Assembly (NCBI GenBank): GCA_011525195.1
Contig: WTIP01000087.1
Span: 1-44,932 of the forward strand
Origin: Flavobacteriales bacterium
Lineage (GTDB): Bacteria > Bacteroidota > Bacteroidia > Flavobacteriales > Flavobacteriaceae
Direction of reading: 5' to 3'
DNA length: 44,932 nucleotides
Part shown: in pieces, positions 33,158-41,696 of the stretch
Layout: the number at the start of each line of letters is the position of its first letter
Numbering within the stretch: position 1 is the stretch's first letter
Position numbers and translations under genes: made by a program
Notes under the pieces: model-generated
Databases searched by the model: none
Told to the model about the DNA's origin: nothing
What the model saw: only the letters and a program-made list of their open reading frames with translations

Positions 33158-34679
33158 CAAGGGTAAAGGCAGGTTCAATATGCATATCTTGAATCTTTGT
33201 CAGCAAAGGATCTTTAAGAATCCATTCTTTAGGATGCATGGGTTGAGACAAACGAATTTTTGCACTTCCAGTCAATATATTTACCGCATTTGCCAAAAGC
33301 GGGTCACTTAGCTCTCCTAATTCCCCCATGTCTCGAATATTTTCAGTTTTAGGGACTTGGGGTTCTAATCCATCGGCATAGTCTGCAAAACCATCTTTAT
33401 TGGCAATTTTTAAAACAATTGGTTGCATGGCATAATTGTGATCTGGATTTTTTGTTCCCTGATTATCGATATAGTCATAAACGGTTATGGACCCTACATT
33501 TTTACCAACAGTTTGTTCCCCCACATGAATAACCTCAATATAAGAAGACAAACTATTAATCAGTAATTCGCTGGCAGAGGCCGACTCAGAAGTGGTAATG
33601 ATGGCCACTTTATCGAATAATAGTGAATTAATGGACTCATTATTTTCACTTAGCGCACTGACAAATTTATCGATTAGGGTTTCCGCACCAAATTCTTGTT
33701 CTATATAAGCTTCTAATTTAGCATTCCACTGTTCTCTGGAAAAAACCTCACCCGTAAACTGTCCAGTAATCATACTGGCTAATTCGATACAGTTTCTTAC
33801 TGAGCCCCCTCCATTATAGCGTAGGTCAAGGATTAATTCATCTATCCCTTCTGATTGAAACTGTCCAAATATTTCATTTAACGCTGGGCTTTTATCCGCT
33901 ACAAATTGGTTATACATTAAATACCCTATTTTTTTTGATGAGGTATCTAAAATTTTATGGACTTGAATAGGATTTGTTTCAAAATTTTCCTCTTTTGTAA
34001 GTTCAACCTCCAGACCATTCGGACTTAATGCTCCCCCTACAAGATCAGCCATATTTAGCGTATAGGTAAGATCATCACCAAAGAGCAGACTTCTATAATT
34101 ATTCACAGTGAGGGTAGTACCATTGACACCCGTAAAAAAATCACCACGGTTAATTTCTTTGGTAGACGCGTCTGAATCTGCTAAGATATATTTTACATAT
34201 CCTACTACTTCTGTACAGTCTTGGCAAGCTAAAGTCAAACCAAATTCAACACCATTTGAGGCGTAAATCCCTTGCAGTAAATTTTCTAACTCTTTATAAT
34301 CATCTTGAATCCAGCTGAAACGGTCATCACCGTGTTTTAGAGATTCAAAAAAATCATCAGGATTCGGATTGTTATTAATAAATTGAGCATAAGCTTTTTT
34401 GTCAAAGGCTTTGGAGTCTGCGAGATTAGGTACCGCCTCTTGCCAATAATAATAGGTATTCAGACCTTGCCATACAAAGTCACTTATTTGTAGATCACCC
34501 TCTAAACTAATGGCCGTATCATCAGTGTCTTGTTGGGTATTTTCAGTAGTTTGTGTTGTATCGGTAATACTGAGATCTTCCGTTACCTCATCTTTTTTAC
34601 AGGCTGTAATTGCTATTGTAATTCCCAACAGCAAAAAAAATACAATTCTGTACTTCTTAGATCGCTCCATTAATTTCAT
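33126..34679 (-). CDS. S41 family peptidase, lipoprotein
   Basis: The protein has 517 residues (514 if it starts at MERSKK, 34670). A lipobox is visible in ITIAITACKKDE. A low-complexity acidic/Thr linker (~30-60) follows. The C-terminal-processing-protease fold is shown by ELILDLRYNGGGSVRNCIELASMI and by the catalytic Ser in TTSESASASELLINSL, with the Lys in VGKNVGSIT as the probable base. A PDZ-like segment lies between ~140 and 200 (GDFFTGVNGTTLTVNNYRSLLFG). It probably sits in the periplasm or on the outer membrane. It is divergent from the second ECF module, a pairing that suggests envelope-stress function. Confidence 0.88.
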   Translation of the reverse strand: MKLMERSKKYRIVFFLLLGITIAITACKKDEVTEDLSITDTTQTTENTQQDTDDTAISLEGDLQISDFVWQGLNTYYYWQEAVPNLADSKAFDKKAYAQFINNNPNPDDFFESLKHGDDRFSWIQDDYKELENLLQGIYASNGVEFGLTLACQDCTEVVGYVKYILADSDASTKEINRGDFFTGVNGTTLTVNNYRSLLFGDDLTYTLNMADLVGGALSPNGLEVELTKEENFETNPIQVHKILDTSSKKIGYLMYNQFVADKSPALNEIFGQFQSEGIDELILDLRYNGGGSVRNCIELASMITGQFTGEVFSREQWNAKLEAYIEQEFGAETLIDKFVSALSENNESINSLLFDKVAIITTSESASASELLINSLSSYIEVIHVGEQTVGKNVGSITVYDYIDNQGTKNPDHNYAMQPIVLKIANKDGFADYADGLEPQVPKTENIRDMGELGELSDPLLANAVNILTGSAKIRLSQPMHPKEWILKDPLLTKIQDMHIEPAFTLVKGSGNSIQE

Positions 34680-34696
34680 CTTGCAATTATTTTGTT

Positions 34697-34727
34697 CAAA
34701 TGTAGAGAAAAGCTTTTATTATTTAAA
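34697..34727 (-). promoter_or_regulatory. Promoter candidate for the S41 peptidase
   Basis: On the minus strand TTTA and TACATTTG are separated by exactly 19 bases. The -7 box matches the consensus fully and ends 17 bases before the ATG at 34679. Confidence 0.55.
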
Positions 34728-34788
34728 AGTTTTTAAGCCACTGTAACATATTGCTTGTACATTCGTCTAAATTAAAAGAACAAAAAAA

Positions 34789-35316
34789 GTGCAGTTGACC
34801 GCAGAATCTTCTTTTTTAAATCAACTTGAGCAGTTGAGGGATAAGATTTACCGAATTACGAAAAGAATTCTTATCTCTCAAGAAGAAGCTGAAGATGCTA
34901 CTCAAGAGGTGATTATCAGACTATGGCAAATGGAGACGTCAAAGCGAGCGGAGGTAAAAAGTTTAGAAGCCTATTCGGTTACAATGGCTAAAAAATATTG
35001 TATGGATCGTTTAAAATCAAAACAAGCTCAAAATCTTTCTTTAGAAGGGCGTTTTGACTCAGCTGTTGAAGCCTCTTTATTAAAAAAAGTAGAAACTTCA
35101 GATGCACTACTATGGGTAGGTAAATTAATTGACCAACTACCAGAAAAAGAGCGAATGATCATACAATTGAGAGAAATCGAAAATTATGATTTTAACACAA
35201 TTTCTGACATTTTAAATTTACCAGAGGGCACAGTAAGAGTCTACCTCTCTCGGACACGAAAAAAATTAAGAAAGCAGTTTTTAGAAATACAAAACCATGG
35301 AATTAAAAAAGATTAA
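34789..35316 (+). CDS. ECF-type RNA polymerase sigma factor
   Basis: The protein has 175 residues from a GTG start at 34789 (MQLTAESSFLNQ). Region 2 is visible in EEAEDATQEVIIRLWQME and SLEAYSVTMAKKYCMDRLKSK; region 4 in LPEKERMIIQLREIENYDFNTISDILNLPEGTVRVYLSRTRKKL. A TACATTCG box lies 23 bases upstream, one mismatch from the consensus. The next gene overlaps by 20 bases and encodes a likely anti-sigma factor, and two DUF4252 genes follow. This order recurs in Flavobacteria as far as I recall. Confidence 0.92.
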   Translation: MQLTAESSFLNQLEQLRDKIYRITKRILISQEEAEDATQEVIIRLWQMETSKRAEVKSLEAYSVTMAKKYCMDRLKSKQAQNLSLEGRFDSAVEASLLKKVETSDALLWVGKLIDQLPEKERMIIQLREIENYDFNTISDILNLPEGTVRVYLSRTRKKLRKQFLEIQNHGIKKD

Positions 35317-35728
35317 ATCCTTATTAGAGAAATACAATGAGGGCGAAACAACCCTTCAAGAAGAAATTCAACTGCGGGATTACTTTACCCAGCAAGAATC
35401 AGTTCCTGAAGAGTGGGTTGTTTACCGTCAACTTTTTCAATATTATGCGCAAGCTCAAAAAGAAACCCTTTCTTCGCAAAAGAAGGAAAAGTCTTTTTCT
35501 ACAAAAACTTTACTGCTTGTTGCTGCTGGTGCAGCTCTTGTCTTTTCTTTACAACTTTTGGGTTTTTTTGAGACCCTATTAGCCCCCAATAATGAAGAAG
35601 CGGCAAAACTTGTATTCCAAGAATTTCAAAACCAAATGAAAACAGTGTCTACTCATCTCAATAAAGTTGCTGAAAAAGCAGCTTATTTGGATTATTGGAA
35701 CACTAAAACACAAAAACTAATTAAATAA
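35297..35728 (+). CDS. Single-pass membrane protein, probable anti-sigma factor
   Basis: The protein has 143 residues. The cytoplasmic N-terminal part (MELKKIKSLLEKYNEGETTLQEEIQLRDYF) is the short helix-rich motif seen at the start of many Bacteroidota anti-sigma-like proteins. One membrane helix lies around 70-92 (TLLLVAAGAALVFSLQLLGFF), and a helical periplasmic tail follows. No zinc anti-sigma motif is present. Overlap of 20 bases with the sigma gene supports coupled synthesis. The shadow ORF 35337-35582 is in another frame. Confidence 0.72.
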   Translation: MELKKIKSLLEKYNEGETTLQEEIQLRDYFTQQESVPEEWVVYRQLFQYYAQAQKETLSSQKKEKSFSTKTLLLVAAGAALVFSLQLLGFFETLLAPNNEEAAKLVFQEFQNQMKTVSTHLNKVAEKAAYLDYWNTKTQKLIK

Positions 35729-35733
35729 AAATC

Positions 35734-36306
35734 ATGAAAAAAAATCAATTACTTATTCCTCTATTCCTCTTCTCAGTATGGTTGTCTGGACAGACAATCT
35801 TTGAGCGCTATGCAGATAATAGCGAGGTAACCCTTGTTTCAATAAGTCCTAAAATGTTTAAAATGCTTGGACAAATGAATCTAAGTGAAGATGACCCTGA
35901 GGCTCAAGAATACCTTCAAATGGTGAGTAGTATCTCTAATTTTAAAGTTCTGATTTCCAGTAATCAAGAAATCAGTAAAGAAATGCTAAGCTGGGTGAAT
36001 CAGCAGGTTTCGAAACAAGACCTAGACGAACTGATGAGTATCAAAGATCAAGAAGCAGATGTTACTTTTTATGTAAAAGAAGGTGAAAAAGAAGATTATG
36101 TTGAACAATTACTCATGTATGTCAATGAGCGTAAAAATGAAGACAATCAAAACGCTAATCTGAAGTTTAATGGAAAAGAAATAAAAGCAGTACTGATGCT
36201 TTTGGAGGGTATGATTGATTTGAATAAAATTTCAAAATTAACAGATCAGATGAATTTACCGGGAGGGAATCAATTAAAAAAGGCCCAGCAGAAAAAATCA
36301 CTATAA
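35734..36306 (+). CDS. DUF4252 domain protein, secreted
   Basis: The protein has 190 residues with a signal peptide ending near VWLSGQ. The body matches DUF4252: NSEVTLVSISPKMFKMLGQM, then FKVLISSNQEISKEML, and a final helix-rich part (EIKAVLMLLEGMIDLNKISKLT). The C-terminus is basic. The domain has no known activity. It starts 5 bases after the membrane protein gene and is directly followed (TAA-ATG) by a second DUF4252 gene, so all belong to the sigma operon and are probably its regulated outputs or partners. Confidence 0.82.
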   Translation: MKKNQLLIPLFLFSVWLSGQTIFERYADNSEVTLVSISPKMFKMLGQMNLSEDDPEAQEYLQMVSSISNFKVLISSNQEISKEMLSWVNQQVSKQDLDELMSIKDQEADVTFYVKEGEKEDYVEQLLMYVNERKNEDNQNANLKFNGKEIKAVLMLLEGMIDLNKISKLTDQMNLPGGNQLKKAQQKKSL

Positions 36307-36862
36307 ATGAAAAAGAAAGTTCTTTATTTAGTGCCTTTGCTTATAGGGATTCTATCTATTTCCTGTAAGCAAGGGCCAAGTCTTCAGCAGTATTTTGTTG
36401 AAAAAATGGACGATCCTTCCTTTTTAATTGTCAACCTTCCATTACCATTAGATAGTTTATTTCAAAAAGATTTAACCCCTCAAGATCAAGCATTTAAAAG
36501 GAGTGAATAAATTAAATTTACTTGTTCATAGAAAAGATACAATTAATGCTGCAGGCTATCTAAATGAAGTTGCCCAACTCAAGGATATTTTGGCTGCTTC
36601 GCGTTATCAACATTTAATGGATTTTAAAACTTTTGATACTGCCCAAGGCAATCTATTATTTGAAGGGGAACTGGATCAAATAGACGAGGGGATTATTTTT
36701 ATCGAAGTCGAACAGTTTGGCTTTGGAGTCTTGCGGGTTCTAGGCACACAAATAAATCCAGGAGTTTTACTGGGTCTGGGTAAAAAAATGAATGAAGAAC
36801 AACTTAAAAATAACCTCGAAGGAACAATTGGTTCACTAGGCGCATTTTTAGACCGACCCTGA
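36307..36862 (+). pseudogene. DUF4252 lipoprotein gene split by a +1 frameshift
   Basis: Two ORFs in different frames, 36307-36510 and 36503-36862, together give one DUF4252 protein. The first has the lipoprotein signal (LLIGILSISCKQG) and the opening VEKMDDPSFLIVNLPLPLDSLF, but stops soon after PQDQAFKRSE. The second continues the fold: NKLNLLVHRKDTINAAGYLNEV, then GFGVLRVLGTQINPGVLLGLG. Removing one base in the run TTTAAAAGGAGTG would read AFKGVNKLNLLVH and restore one ~184-residue chain. Possible causes are a real mutation, an assembly or sequencing error in the A-run, or recoding. The AGGAG next to the GTG at 36503 could also let the second part start on its own. Confidence 0.72.
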
Positions 36863-36868
36863 TTGGTT

Positions 36869-38212
36869 TTAAATTCCCGTATAATTGAAGGGAGTGATGG
36901 TCTTCAATTTATTTTTTATTGCTTCTGAAACGTCTAGTTGGTTCACAAATTGATGGATGGCCTCTCTATTAATTACTGCATTCGTTCTTGTAAGCGCTTT
37001 TAATGCTTCATAAGGATTTGGATAGCCTTCTTTCCTTAATACCGTTTGAATGGCCTCGGCAACTACGGCCCAGTTGGCATTCAGATCTTCTTCTATTTTA
37101 GCTGTATTCACCACTAGCTTTTGGAGTCCTTTCAAGGTAGATTGTAATCCTATAAGTGTATGGCCAAATGGTACTCCTATATTTCGCAGCACTGTGCTGT
37201 CAGTTAAATCTCGCTGTAAGCGTGAAATGGGGAGTTTATTAGCTAAAAATTCAAAAATGGCATTTGCAATACCCAGATTTCCCTCTGAATTTTCAAAGTC
37301 TATTGGATTAACTTTATGCGGCATAGCCGAAGAGCCTACCTCATCAGATTTTATTTTTTGTTTGAAATAGTCTAATGAGATATACTGCCATAAATCGCGA
37401 TTTAAGTCAATAAGGATTGTATTAATTCGCCTTAAATTATCACAAAGCGCTGCAAAAGAATCATAATGTTCTATTTGAGTAGTAGGAAAGGCATAATTAA
37501 GCTTTAATACTCCCTCTACAAATTGAGTCCCAAACGCTTTCCAGTCTATTTCTGGATAGGCAATATGGTGCGCATTAAAGTTACCTGTTGCCCCAGAAAA
37601 TTTTGCACCATAAGGGAGTTTAGATAAGTCGTTTCGCTGTATGTCTAAACGCGTTATAAAAACCTGTATTTCTTTTCCTAAGCGAGTAGGCGATGCAGGT
37701 TGGCCGTGAGTTCGCGCCAATAAAGGAATGTCTTTATATTCTTCTGCCAGCTCTTTTAACTGACCAATCACTTCCTCAAGCTTGGGAAGATAAATTTCAT
37801 TTACTGCATTTTTTACTGATAGGGGAATGGCGGTATTATTGATGTCTTGCGAGGTCAGACCAAAATGAAGAAATTCTTTATAAGCTTGGAGTTCAAGTTT
37901 ATCAAATTCATTTTTTATAAAATACTCTACGGCTTTGACATCGTGATTAGTCGTATTTTCAATGGCTTTTACTTCTAACGCATCATCAGAAGTAAAATGT
38001 AGATAGATACTTCTTAATTCTTCGAATAAGGAAGGGTTAAAGTCAGCAAGTTGGGGTAAGGGGAGTTTACAAAGCGCAATAAAGTATTCAATTTCTACCT
38101 GCACTCTATATTTGATCAGGGCTTCTTCAGAAAAATAAGGAGCGAGTTTTTTTGTTTTTGAACGGTAGCGCCCGTCAATCGGAGAAATCGCATTTAAAGC
38201 GGTGAGCAGCAT
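36869..38212 (-). CDS. purB: Adenylosuccinate lyase
   Basis: The protein has 447 residues. It cleaves adenylosuccinate and SAICAR in purine synthesis. The family signature GSSAMPHKVNPIDFENSEG is at ~290-308, and the flexible catalytic Ser is in that loop. TSQDINNTAIPLSVK and ARTHGQPASPTRLGKE are the other two conserved regions. N-terminal NAISPIDGRYRSKTKKLA matches the E. coli-like PurB form. It is convergent with the DUF4252 gene, 6 bases apart, with no terminator. A TATCTTTG box lies 19 bases upstream of the start. Confidence 0.96.
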   Translation of the reverse strand: MLLTALNAISPIDGRYRSKTKKLAPYFSEEALIKYRVQVEIEYFIALCKLPLPQLADFNPSLFEELRSIYLHFTSDDALEVKAIENTTNHDVKAVEYFIKNEFDKLELQAYKEFLHFGLTSQDINNTAIPLSVKNAVNEIYLPKLEEVIGQLKELAEEYKDIPLLARTHGQPASPTRLGKEIQVFITRLDIQRNDLSKLPYGAKFSGATGNFNAHHIAYPEIDWKAFGTQFVEGVLKLNYAFPTTQIEHYDSFAALCDNLRRINTILIDLNRDLWQYISLDYFKQKIKSDEVGSSAMPHKVNPIDFENSEGNLGIANAIFEFLANKLPISRLQRDLTDSTVLRNIGVPFGHTLIGLQSTLKGLQKLVVNTAKIEEDLNANWAVVAEAIQTVLRKEGYPNPYEALKALTRTNAVINREAIHQFVNQLDVSEAIKNKLKTITPFNYTGI

Positions 38213-38231
38213 CTTAGTTATATTTGAAGGG

Positions 38232-38239
38232 CAAAGATA
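38232..38239 (-). promoter_or_regulatory. Candidate -7 promoter box of purB
   Basis: On the minus strand it reads TATCTTTG, a full match, in the 51-base gap after the helical-repeat gene and 19 bases before the purB ATG. Confidence 0.45.
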
Positions 38240-38263
38240 CGTTGAAAATAAGATTGAAGGAAA

Positions 38264-38797
38264 TCAATCCTTAAAAACCATTCGAATTGCTGGGAAAACT
38301 CCTTTAGGAAAGACTCTTTTAGAGTGGCGTAAAATTTCCTCTAAATCAGCTCTTAGCTTTGGGGACTCTCTTGCAAATAAGGCTAAAATTCGAATAGAAA
38401 AGTTTAATGGTGCTTTTTTGCTTTCCGTTAAAATCCAGTCCAAAAGCGTCGTTACTAGCTTTTTCTTTTCTACTGTCGGTAAGGTCTTATAAGATCTATA
38501 ATGATGAAGGTATAACCAAATAATTTTACTGTGAACCCGCCGCATACTTGGATGATGAATGGCTGAAATTTTAGCCAGTAAGCTTGACCAATACGGATCT
38601 ATTTTACGGGGTTCTTCTAAGAGATAAAGTTCCCATACCCATGCCGCATAAATATGAATTCTTGCTGCGCTTGGAGTGACAGCCAAGTCAAATAATTTTT
38701 GAATATAATGCGGGTTTTGACAAACAAATTCTAATGCTTTTAGGCGTTCTGCTTTCGATGCTTTTAAAGTTTTAAAAGAGTCTTCCAGGCTCAGCAT
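38264..38797 (-). CDS. Helical-repeat (HEAT-like) protein of unknown function next to purB
   Basis: The protein has 177 residues, entirely alpha helical in appearance, with repeated helix pairs rich in Leu, Trp and Tyr (IHIYAAWVWELYLLEE, HSKIIWLYLHHYRSY, NFSIRILALFARESPKL). No signal peptide or active-site motif is visible. Homologues beside purB are often labelled 'adenylosuccinate lyase' in databases; it shows none of that enzyme's motifs, so I do not use the name. It follows the carboxypeptidase-regulatory-like gene by 8 bases. The ORF 38202-38492 on the plus strand is a shadow. Confidence 0.68.
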   Translation of the reverse strand: MLSLEDSFKTLKASKAERLKALEFVCQNPHYIQKLFDLAVTPSAARIHIYAAWVWELYLLEEPRKIDPYWSSLLAKISAIHHPSMRRVHSKIIWLYLHHYRSYKTLPTVEKKKLVTTLLDWILTESKKAPLNFSIRILALFARESPKLRADLEEILRHSKRVFPKGVFPAIRMVFKD

Positions 38798-38805
38798 CCA
38801 AGCGG

Positions 38806-39558
38806 CTATAAATTAAGCACTCTGTATTCTTCATAGCACTTGCTAATGGCTTCAAGTATCTGCAAATCATTGGCCTCTTTCATAAAGGTATCAGAATAAT
38901 TACAATTGCGTAAAATCTCGTCTATATCAACTCTACTGATGCTGAGTAGCTGCATTAAAACTTGTCGGTCAAATTTTGTGGCGAGCAAATTTTTAATCTG
39001 ATCGTCTTCTCGCATTTTTTTGAGTTTTCTCATTTGATTGGGGTTTTTACCAAAAATATTATTGAGGAAATCAGCGGGATTAAAGACGGCCCCCAAGGCC
39101 CTAGAAATGGCCCCCGGATTCCGATCGCCTGCCTCATACCCTCTATTGGGCAAGCCTGAAATGCTATAACGTCTTGCGGTATTAATGGGCGCATTGCGAA
39201 CATCTATATCCAAATATCCTGTAAGCTGATAGGGACGGACAATGATTTCCTCTAGGGCAAAGGCCAACTCGGTCATATTAAATTCAGCATTACCGAATTT
39301 AATCATGTCATTGGTTACCGCTATTTTTAAAGGTTTATAACCCAAATAAGAAAAGTACAAGGTATCATTAGCTTGGGCTTGAATTTCAAAAAGACCCTCA
39401 GAATTTGTTATCGTACCGATGACCTGTGTCAAATTAAGAATATGAACACTGGGCATGGCCAGTCCTGTCGTTTCATTTTTTACTACAGCACTGAATTTTT
39501 CTTGTCCATAGCTGAAGTAGGACAAAAGCAAAATAAAGAGTCCTATAGTCTTCCTCAT
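38806..39558 (-). CDS. Secreted protein with a carboxypeptidase regulatory-like domain
   Basis: The protein has 250 residues. A signal peptide ends near YFSYGQ. Residues ~20-95 form the beta-sandwich regulatory-like domain common at the start of Bacteroidota outer-membrane receptors: FSAVVKNETTGLAMPSVHILNL, TNSEGLFEI and LYFSYLGYKPL. A second part with EEIIVRPYQLTGYLDIDV recalls the link to a TonB box, but no plug or barrel follows; the C-terminal half is helical. It is a stand-alone member, probably periplasmic. The function is unknown. Confidence 0.75.
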   Translation of the reverse strand: MRKTIGLFILLLSYFSYGQEKFSAVVKNETTGLAMPSVHILNLTQVIGTITNSEGLFEIQAQANDTLYFSYLGYKPLKIAVTNDMIKFGNAEFNMTELAFALEEIIVRPYQLTGYLDIDVRNAPINTARRYSISGLPNRGYEAGDRNPGAISRALGAVFNPADFLNNIFGKNPNQMRKLKKMREDDQIKNLLATKFDRQVLMQLLSISRVDIDEILRNCNYSDTFMKEANDLQILEAISKCYEEYRVLNL

Positions 39559-39610
39559 GGTCTAAAATTAGCTAAAAAACACGGAAAGCGGGGCCTCCAA
39601 AAAAAAAATA

Positions 39611-40192
39611 TCAAATCTTTAGTTTTGGACTTAAAATATTGAGTAAGGCTTTTGTGGCTTGGGCACGATGTCCTATTTTATTTTTAATCTCTGCTCCTAA
39701 TTCACCAAAAGTTTGCTGCTGTCCTTCTGGGATAAAAATGGGGTCATAACCAAATCCACCACTTCCTCTTTTTTCAAAAATTATACGACCTGCCACTCGT
39801 CCTGTCAGCAGGTGTTCTCTCCCTTCTAAATGAAGAAAAAATACAGTGCGAAAACAGGCTGCTGTTTCTTTACAAGCTAACTCTTCCCATACCTTCTGTA
39901 TGTTTTTTTCCATATCCCTTTCAGCCCCCGCATAGCGTGCGGAGTAAACCCCTGGTGCACCATTTAAAGCCTCTATTTCTAGACCAGAATCATCGGCAAA
40001 ACAGTCAAGGCCATACTTATACCGAATAAAATCAGCCTTTATTTTGGCATTTTCTTCAAGCGTTTTTCCAGATTCAATAATTTCTTGATGACACCCAATT
40101 TCATTTAAACTTAGCAATTCGATAGAATGGGGCAGGAGTTGGTTTAATTCTTTTACTTTATGGGTATTATGGGTGGCAAAAATTAATTTCAT
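39611..40192 (-). CDS. rdgB: Non-canonical purine NTP pyrophosphatase (RdgB/HAM1)
   Basis: The protein has 193 residues. It hydrolyses dITP, ITP and XTP to monophosphates, keeping deaminated purines out of DNA and RNA. Motifs: FATHNTHKVKEL at the N-terminus, FADDSGLEIEALNGAPGVYSARYAG (catalytic and metal acidic residues), GSGGFGYDPIFIPEG and HRAQATKAL. The length is standard. Its ATG overlaps the rlmH stop in a TAATG junction, so the two are translationally coupled. Confidence 0.95.
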   Translation of the reverse strand: MKLIFATHNTHKVKELNQLLPHSIELLSLNEIGCHQEIIESGKTLEENAKIKADFIRYKYGLDCFADDSGLEIEALNGAPGVYSARYAGAERDMEKNIQKVWEELACKETAACFRTVFFLHLEGREHLLTGRVAGRIIFEKRGSGGFGYDPIFIPEGQQQTFGELGAEIKNKIGHRAQATKALLNILSPKLKI

Positions 40193-40665
40193 TAGCTGTT
40201 GTGATAAGGGTGATTATGGAGTATGGTAAAGGCTCTGTAGAGTTGTTCGCAAAAAAACAATCGAATCATTTGATGGGAAAATGTCATATCGGATAAACGA
40301 ATTTTATTGGGAAATTGAGAGGAGAGCTCTTCAGAAAATCCAAAAGCGCCTCCTATAATAAAAATTAAGCGTTGGGTTCCGCTATTTTGGTATTTTTGGA
40401 TTTCTTTAGAAAAGGATAGGGAGTTATAGGCCATCCCTTTTTCATCTAAGAGAATAACGACATCCCCTTTTTTTATTTTTTGGAGTAATTTCTGTCCTTC
40501 TGCTTTTTTAATTTGGCTGGGAATACTTTTTTTTCCTGTTTTACTATCCGAAATAATATCAACCTCAAAAGGGGCATATAGGTTGATTCTTTTGGCATAG
40601 TGCTCTATTGAATCCAGCCACTCATTTGCACTGTTTTTTCCTACACACAACAATTTTATTTTCAT
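40192..40665 (-). CDS. rlmH: 23S rRNA pseudouridine-1915 N3-methyltransferase
   Basis: The start at 40665 (MKIKLLCVGKN) gives 157 residues, the family's usual length; the track start at 40692 adds a tail outside the family and lies beyond a promoter box. This SPOUT methyltransferase modifies pseudouridine 1915 in helix 69 of 23S rRNA. IFIIGGAFGFSEEL is the SAM-binding knot loop and LSDMTFSHQMIRLFFCEQLYRAFTILHNHPYHN is the conserved C-terminal helix and tail. Confidence 0.95.
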   Translation of the reverse strand: MKIKLLCVGKNSANEWLDSIEHYAKRINLYAPFEVDIISDSKTGKKSIPSQIKKAEGQKLLQKIKKGDVVILLDEKGMAYNSLSFSKEIQKYQNSGTQRLIFIIGGAFGFSEELSSQFPNKIRLSDMTFSHQMIRLFFCEQLYRAFTILHNHPYHNS

Positions 40666-40670
40666 TATAG

Positions 40671-40678
40671 CAAAGGTA
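40671..40678 (-). promoter_or_regulatory. Candidate -7 promoter box of rlmH
   Basis: On the minus strand it reads TACCTTTG, a full match to TAnnTTTG, and ends only 5 bases before the rlmH ATG. If used, the transcript would be leaderless or nearly so. Confidence 0.4.
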
Positions 40679-40729
40679 CAAAGCTTCAGCATTTTTAGAG
40701 GAAAATCAATTTCATATGATTTAGGCGGT

Positions 40730-40737
40730 TATCTTTG
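40730..40737 (+). promoter_or_regulatory. Candidate -7 promoter box of the YihY family gene
   Basis: TATCTTTG is a full match to TAnnTTTG and ends 20 bases before the ATG at 40758. No TTTG is seen at the expected -33 distance. Confidence 0.45.
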
Positions 40738-40757
40738 TAGAACTAGAGGTTAGTAAA

Positions 40758-41696
40758 ATGCAAAAACTTTATCAATTACGGTTTGTAAAGTCTGTTGTAC
40801 GCTTTTTAAAAGCGATCAAACTTCCAGGCTTTTATGGTTTTTCTGTGTATGATCTTTTAGAAATGTATATACTGGGTATTGTCAAAGGGGCTTTGACCTC
40901 TCGAGCGGGAAGTATTTCTTTCAGCTTTTTTATGGCCCTCTTTCCTTTTTTACTATTTATTCTTAATCTCATCCCTTTTATCGATCTGATTCCCTTTATA
41001 AGAATCGATAATTTTGACGAGACCTTTCTAAATTATTTGGAGGTTTTTTTACCTACCGAAACTCAATCTTTTTTTACTCAAATTTTTGAGGATATTAAAA
41101 ATAAACCTCGTGGAGGGCTTCTGTCCTCAGTATTTATTCTATCTGTATTTCTAACGGCTAATGGAATCTCTTCAATATTAGCGAGTTTTGAATATTCCTA
41201 TCACGTTACTTTTTCTAGGAGTTTTTTTAGACAATATCTGCTTTCCCTTGCTTTAAGTGTGACTTTTGCTTTACTTTCACTTACTGCTGTAGTTGTCTTT
41301 TTTTATTTTGAATTTTACATATTAAATAATTTAGACTCACTCATTGCATCTGAAATTCGTTGGACTCGAATCGGGCAATATACCTTTTTTGGTGCCTTCA
41401 CCTATATTGTAATTAGCTTGCTTTACTATTATGGAACAATAGAAGGAAGAAAAATTCGATTTTTTTCACCCGGTGCCCTTATGACCATACTTTTATTCTT
41501 TTTGACGACCTATGGATTTGGTGTTTATATTGAAAATTTCTCTAATTACAATCAGTTGTATGGCTCTATTGGTGCCTTACTAATATTTCTGCTTTATATA
41601 TGGATTAATTCGAATATCCTTTTATTGGGTTTTGAACTGAATGCCACTTTATTTCGATTTAAAAGAGAACCAAAGCTTGTAAAAAATGAGGTTTGA
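40758..41696 (+). CDS. YihY/BrkB family inner-membrane protein
   Basis: The protein has 312 residues. Six hydrophobic segments are visible, among them SISFSFFMALFPFLLFILNLIPFI, SVFILSVFLTANGISSILASFEYSYHV, and LIFLLYIWINSNILLLGFELNA at the end. The latter, and the S-x-A-F/L-P motif in helix 1, are marks of the YihY/BrkB family. The family was once called ribonuclease BN, an annotation now known to be wrong; no nuclease activity should be assumed. Function unknown. It overlaps priA by 11 bases and is likely co-transcribed with it. Confidence 0.88.
   Translation: MQKLYQLRFVKSVVRFLKAIKLPGFYGFSVYDLLEMYILGIVKGALTSRAGSISFSFFMALFPFLLFILNLIPFIDLIPFIRIDNFDETFLNYLEVFLPTETQSFFTQIFEDIKNKPRGGLLSSVFILSVFLTANGISSILASFEYSYHVTFSRSFFRQYLLSLALSVTFALLSLTAVVVFFYFEFYILNNLDSLIASEIRWTRIGQYTFFGAFTYIVISLLYYYGTIEGRKIRFFSPGALMTILLFFLTTYGFGVYIENFSNYNQLYGSIGALLIFLLYIWINSNILLLGFELNATLFRFKREPKLVKNEV

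Noticed and set aside
36481-36520. Programmed +1 frameshift like that of prfB in the DUF4252 gene
   Set aside because: There is an SD-like AGGAG but no slippery codon followed by a stop in the right position; a plain frameshift is simpler. Kept only as an alternative in the finding.
38202-38492. Plus-strand ORF between purB and the helical-repeat gene
   Set aside because: Mostly antisense to the helical-repeat gene, which has better coding character.
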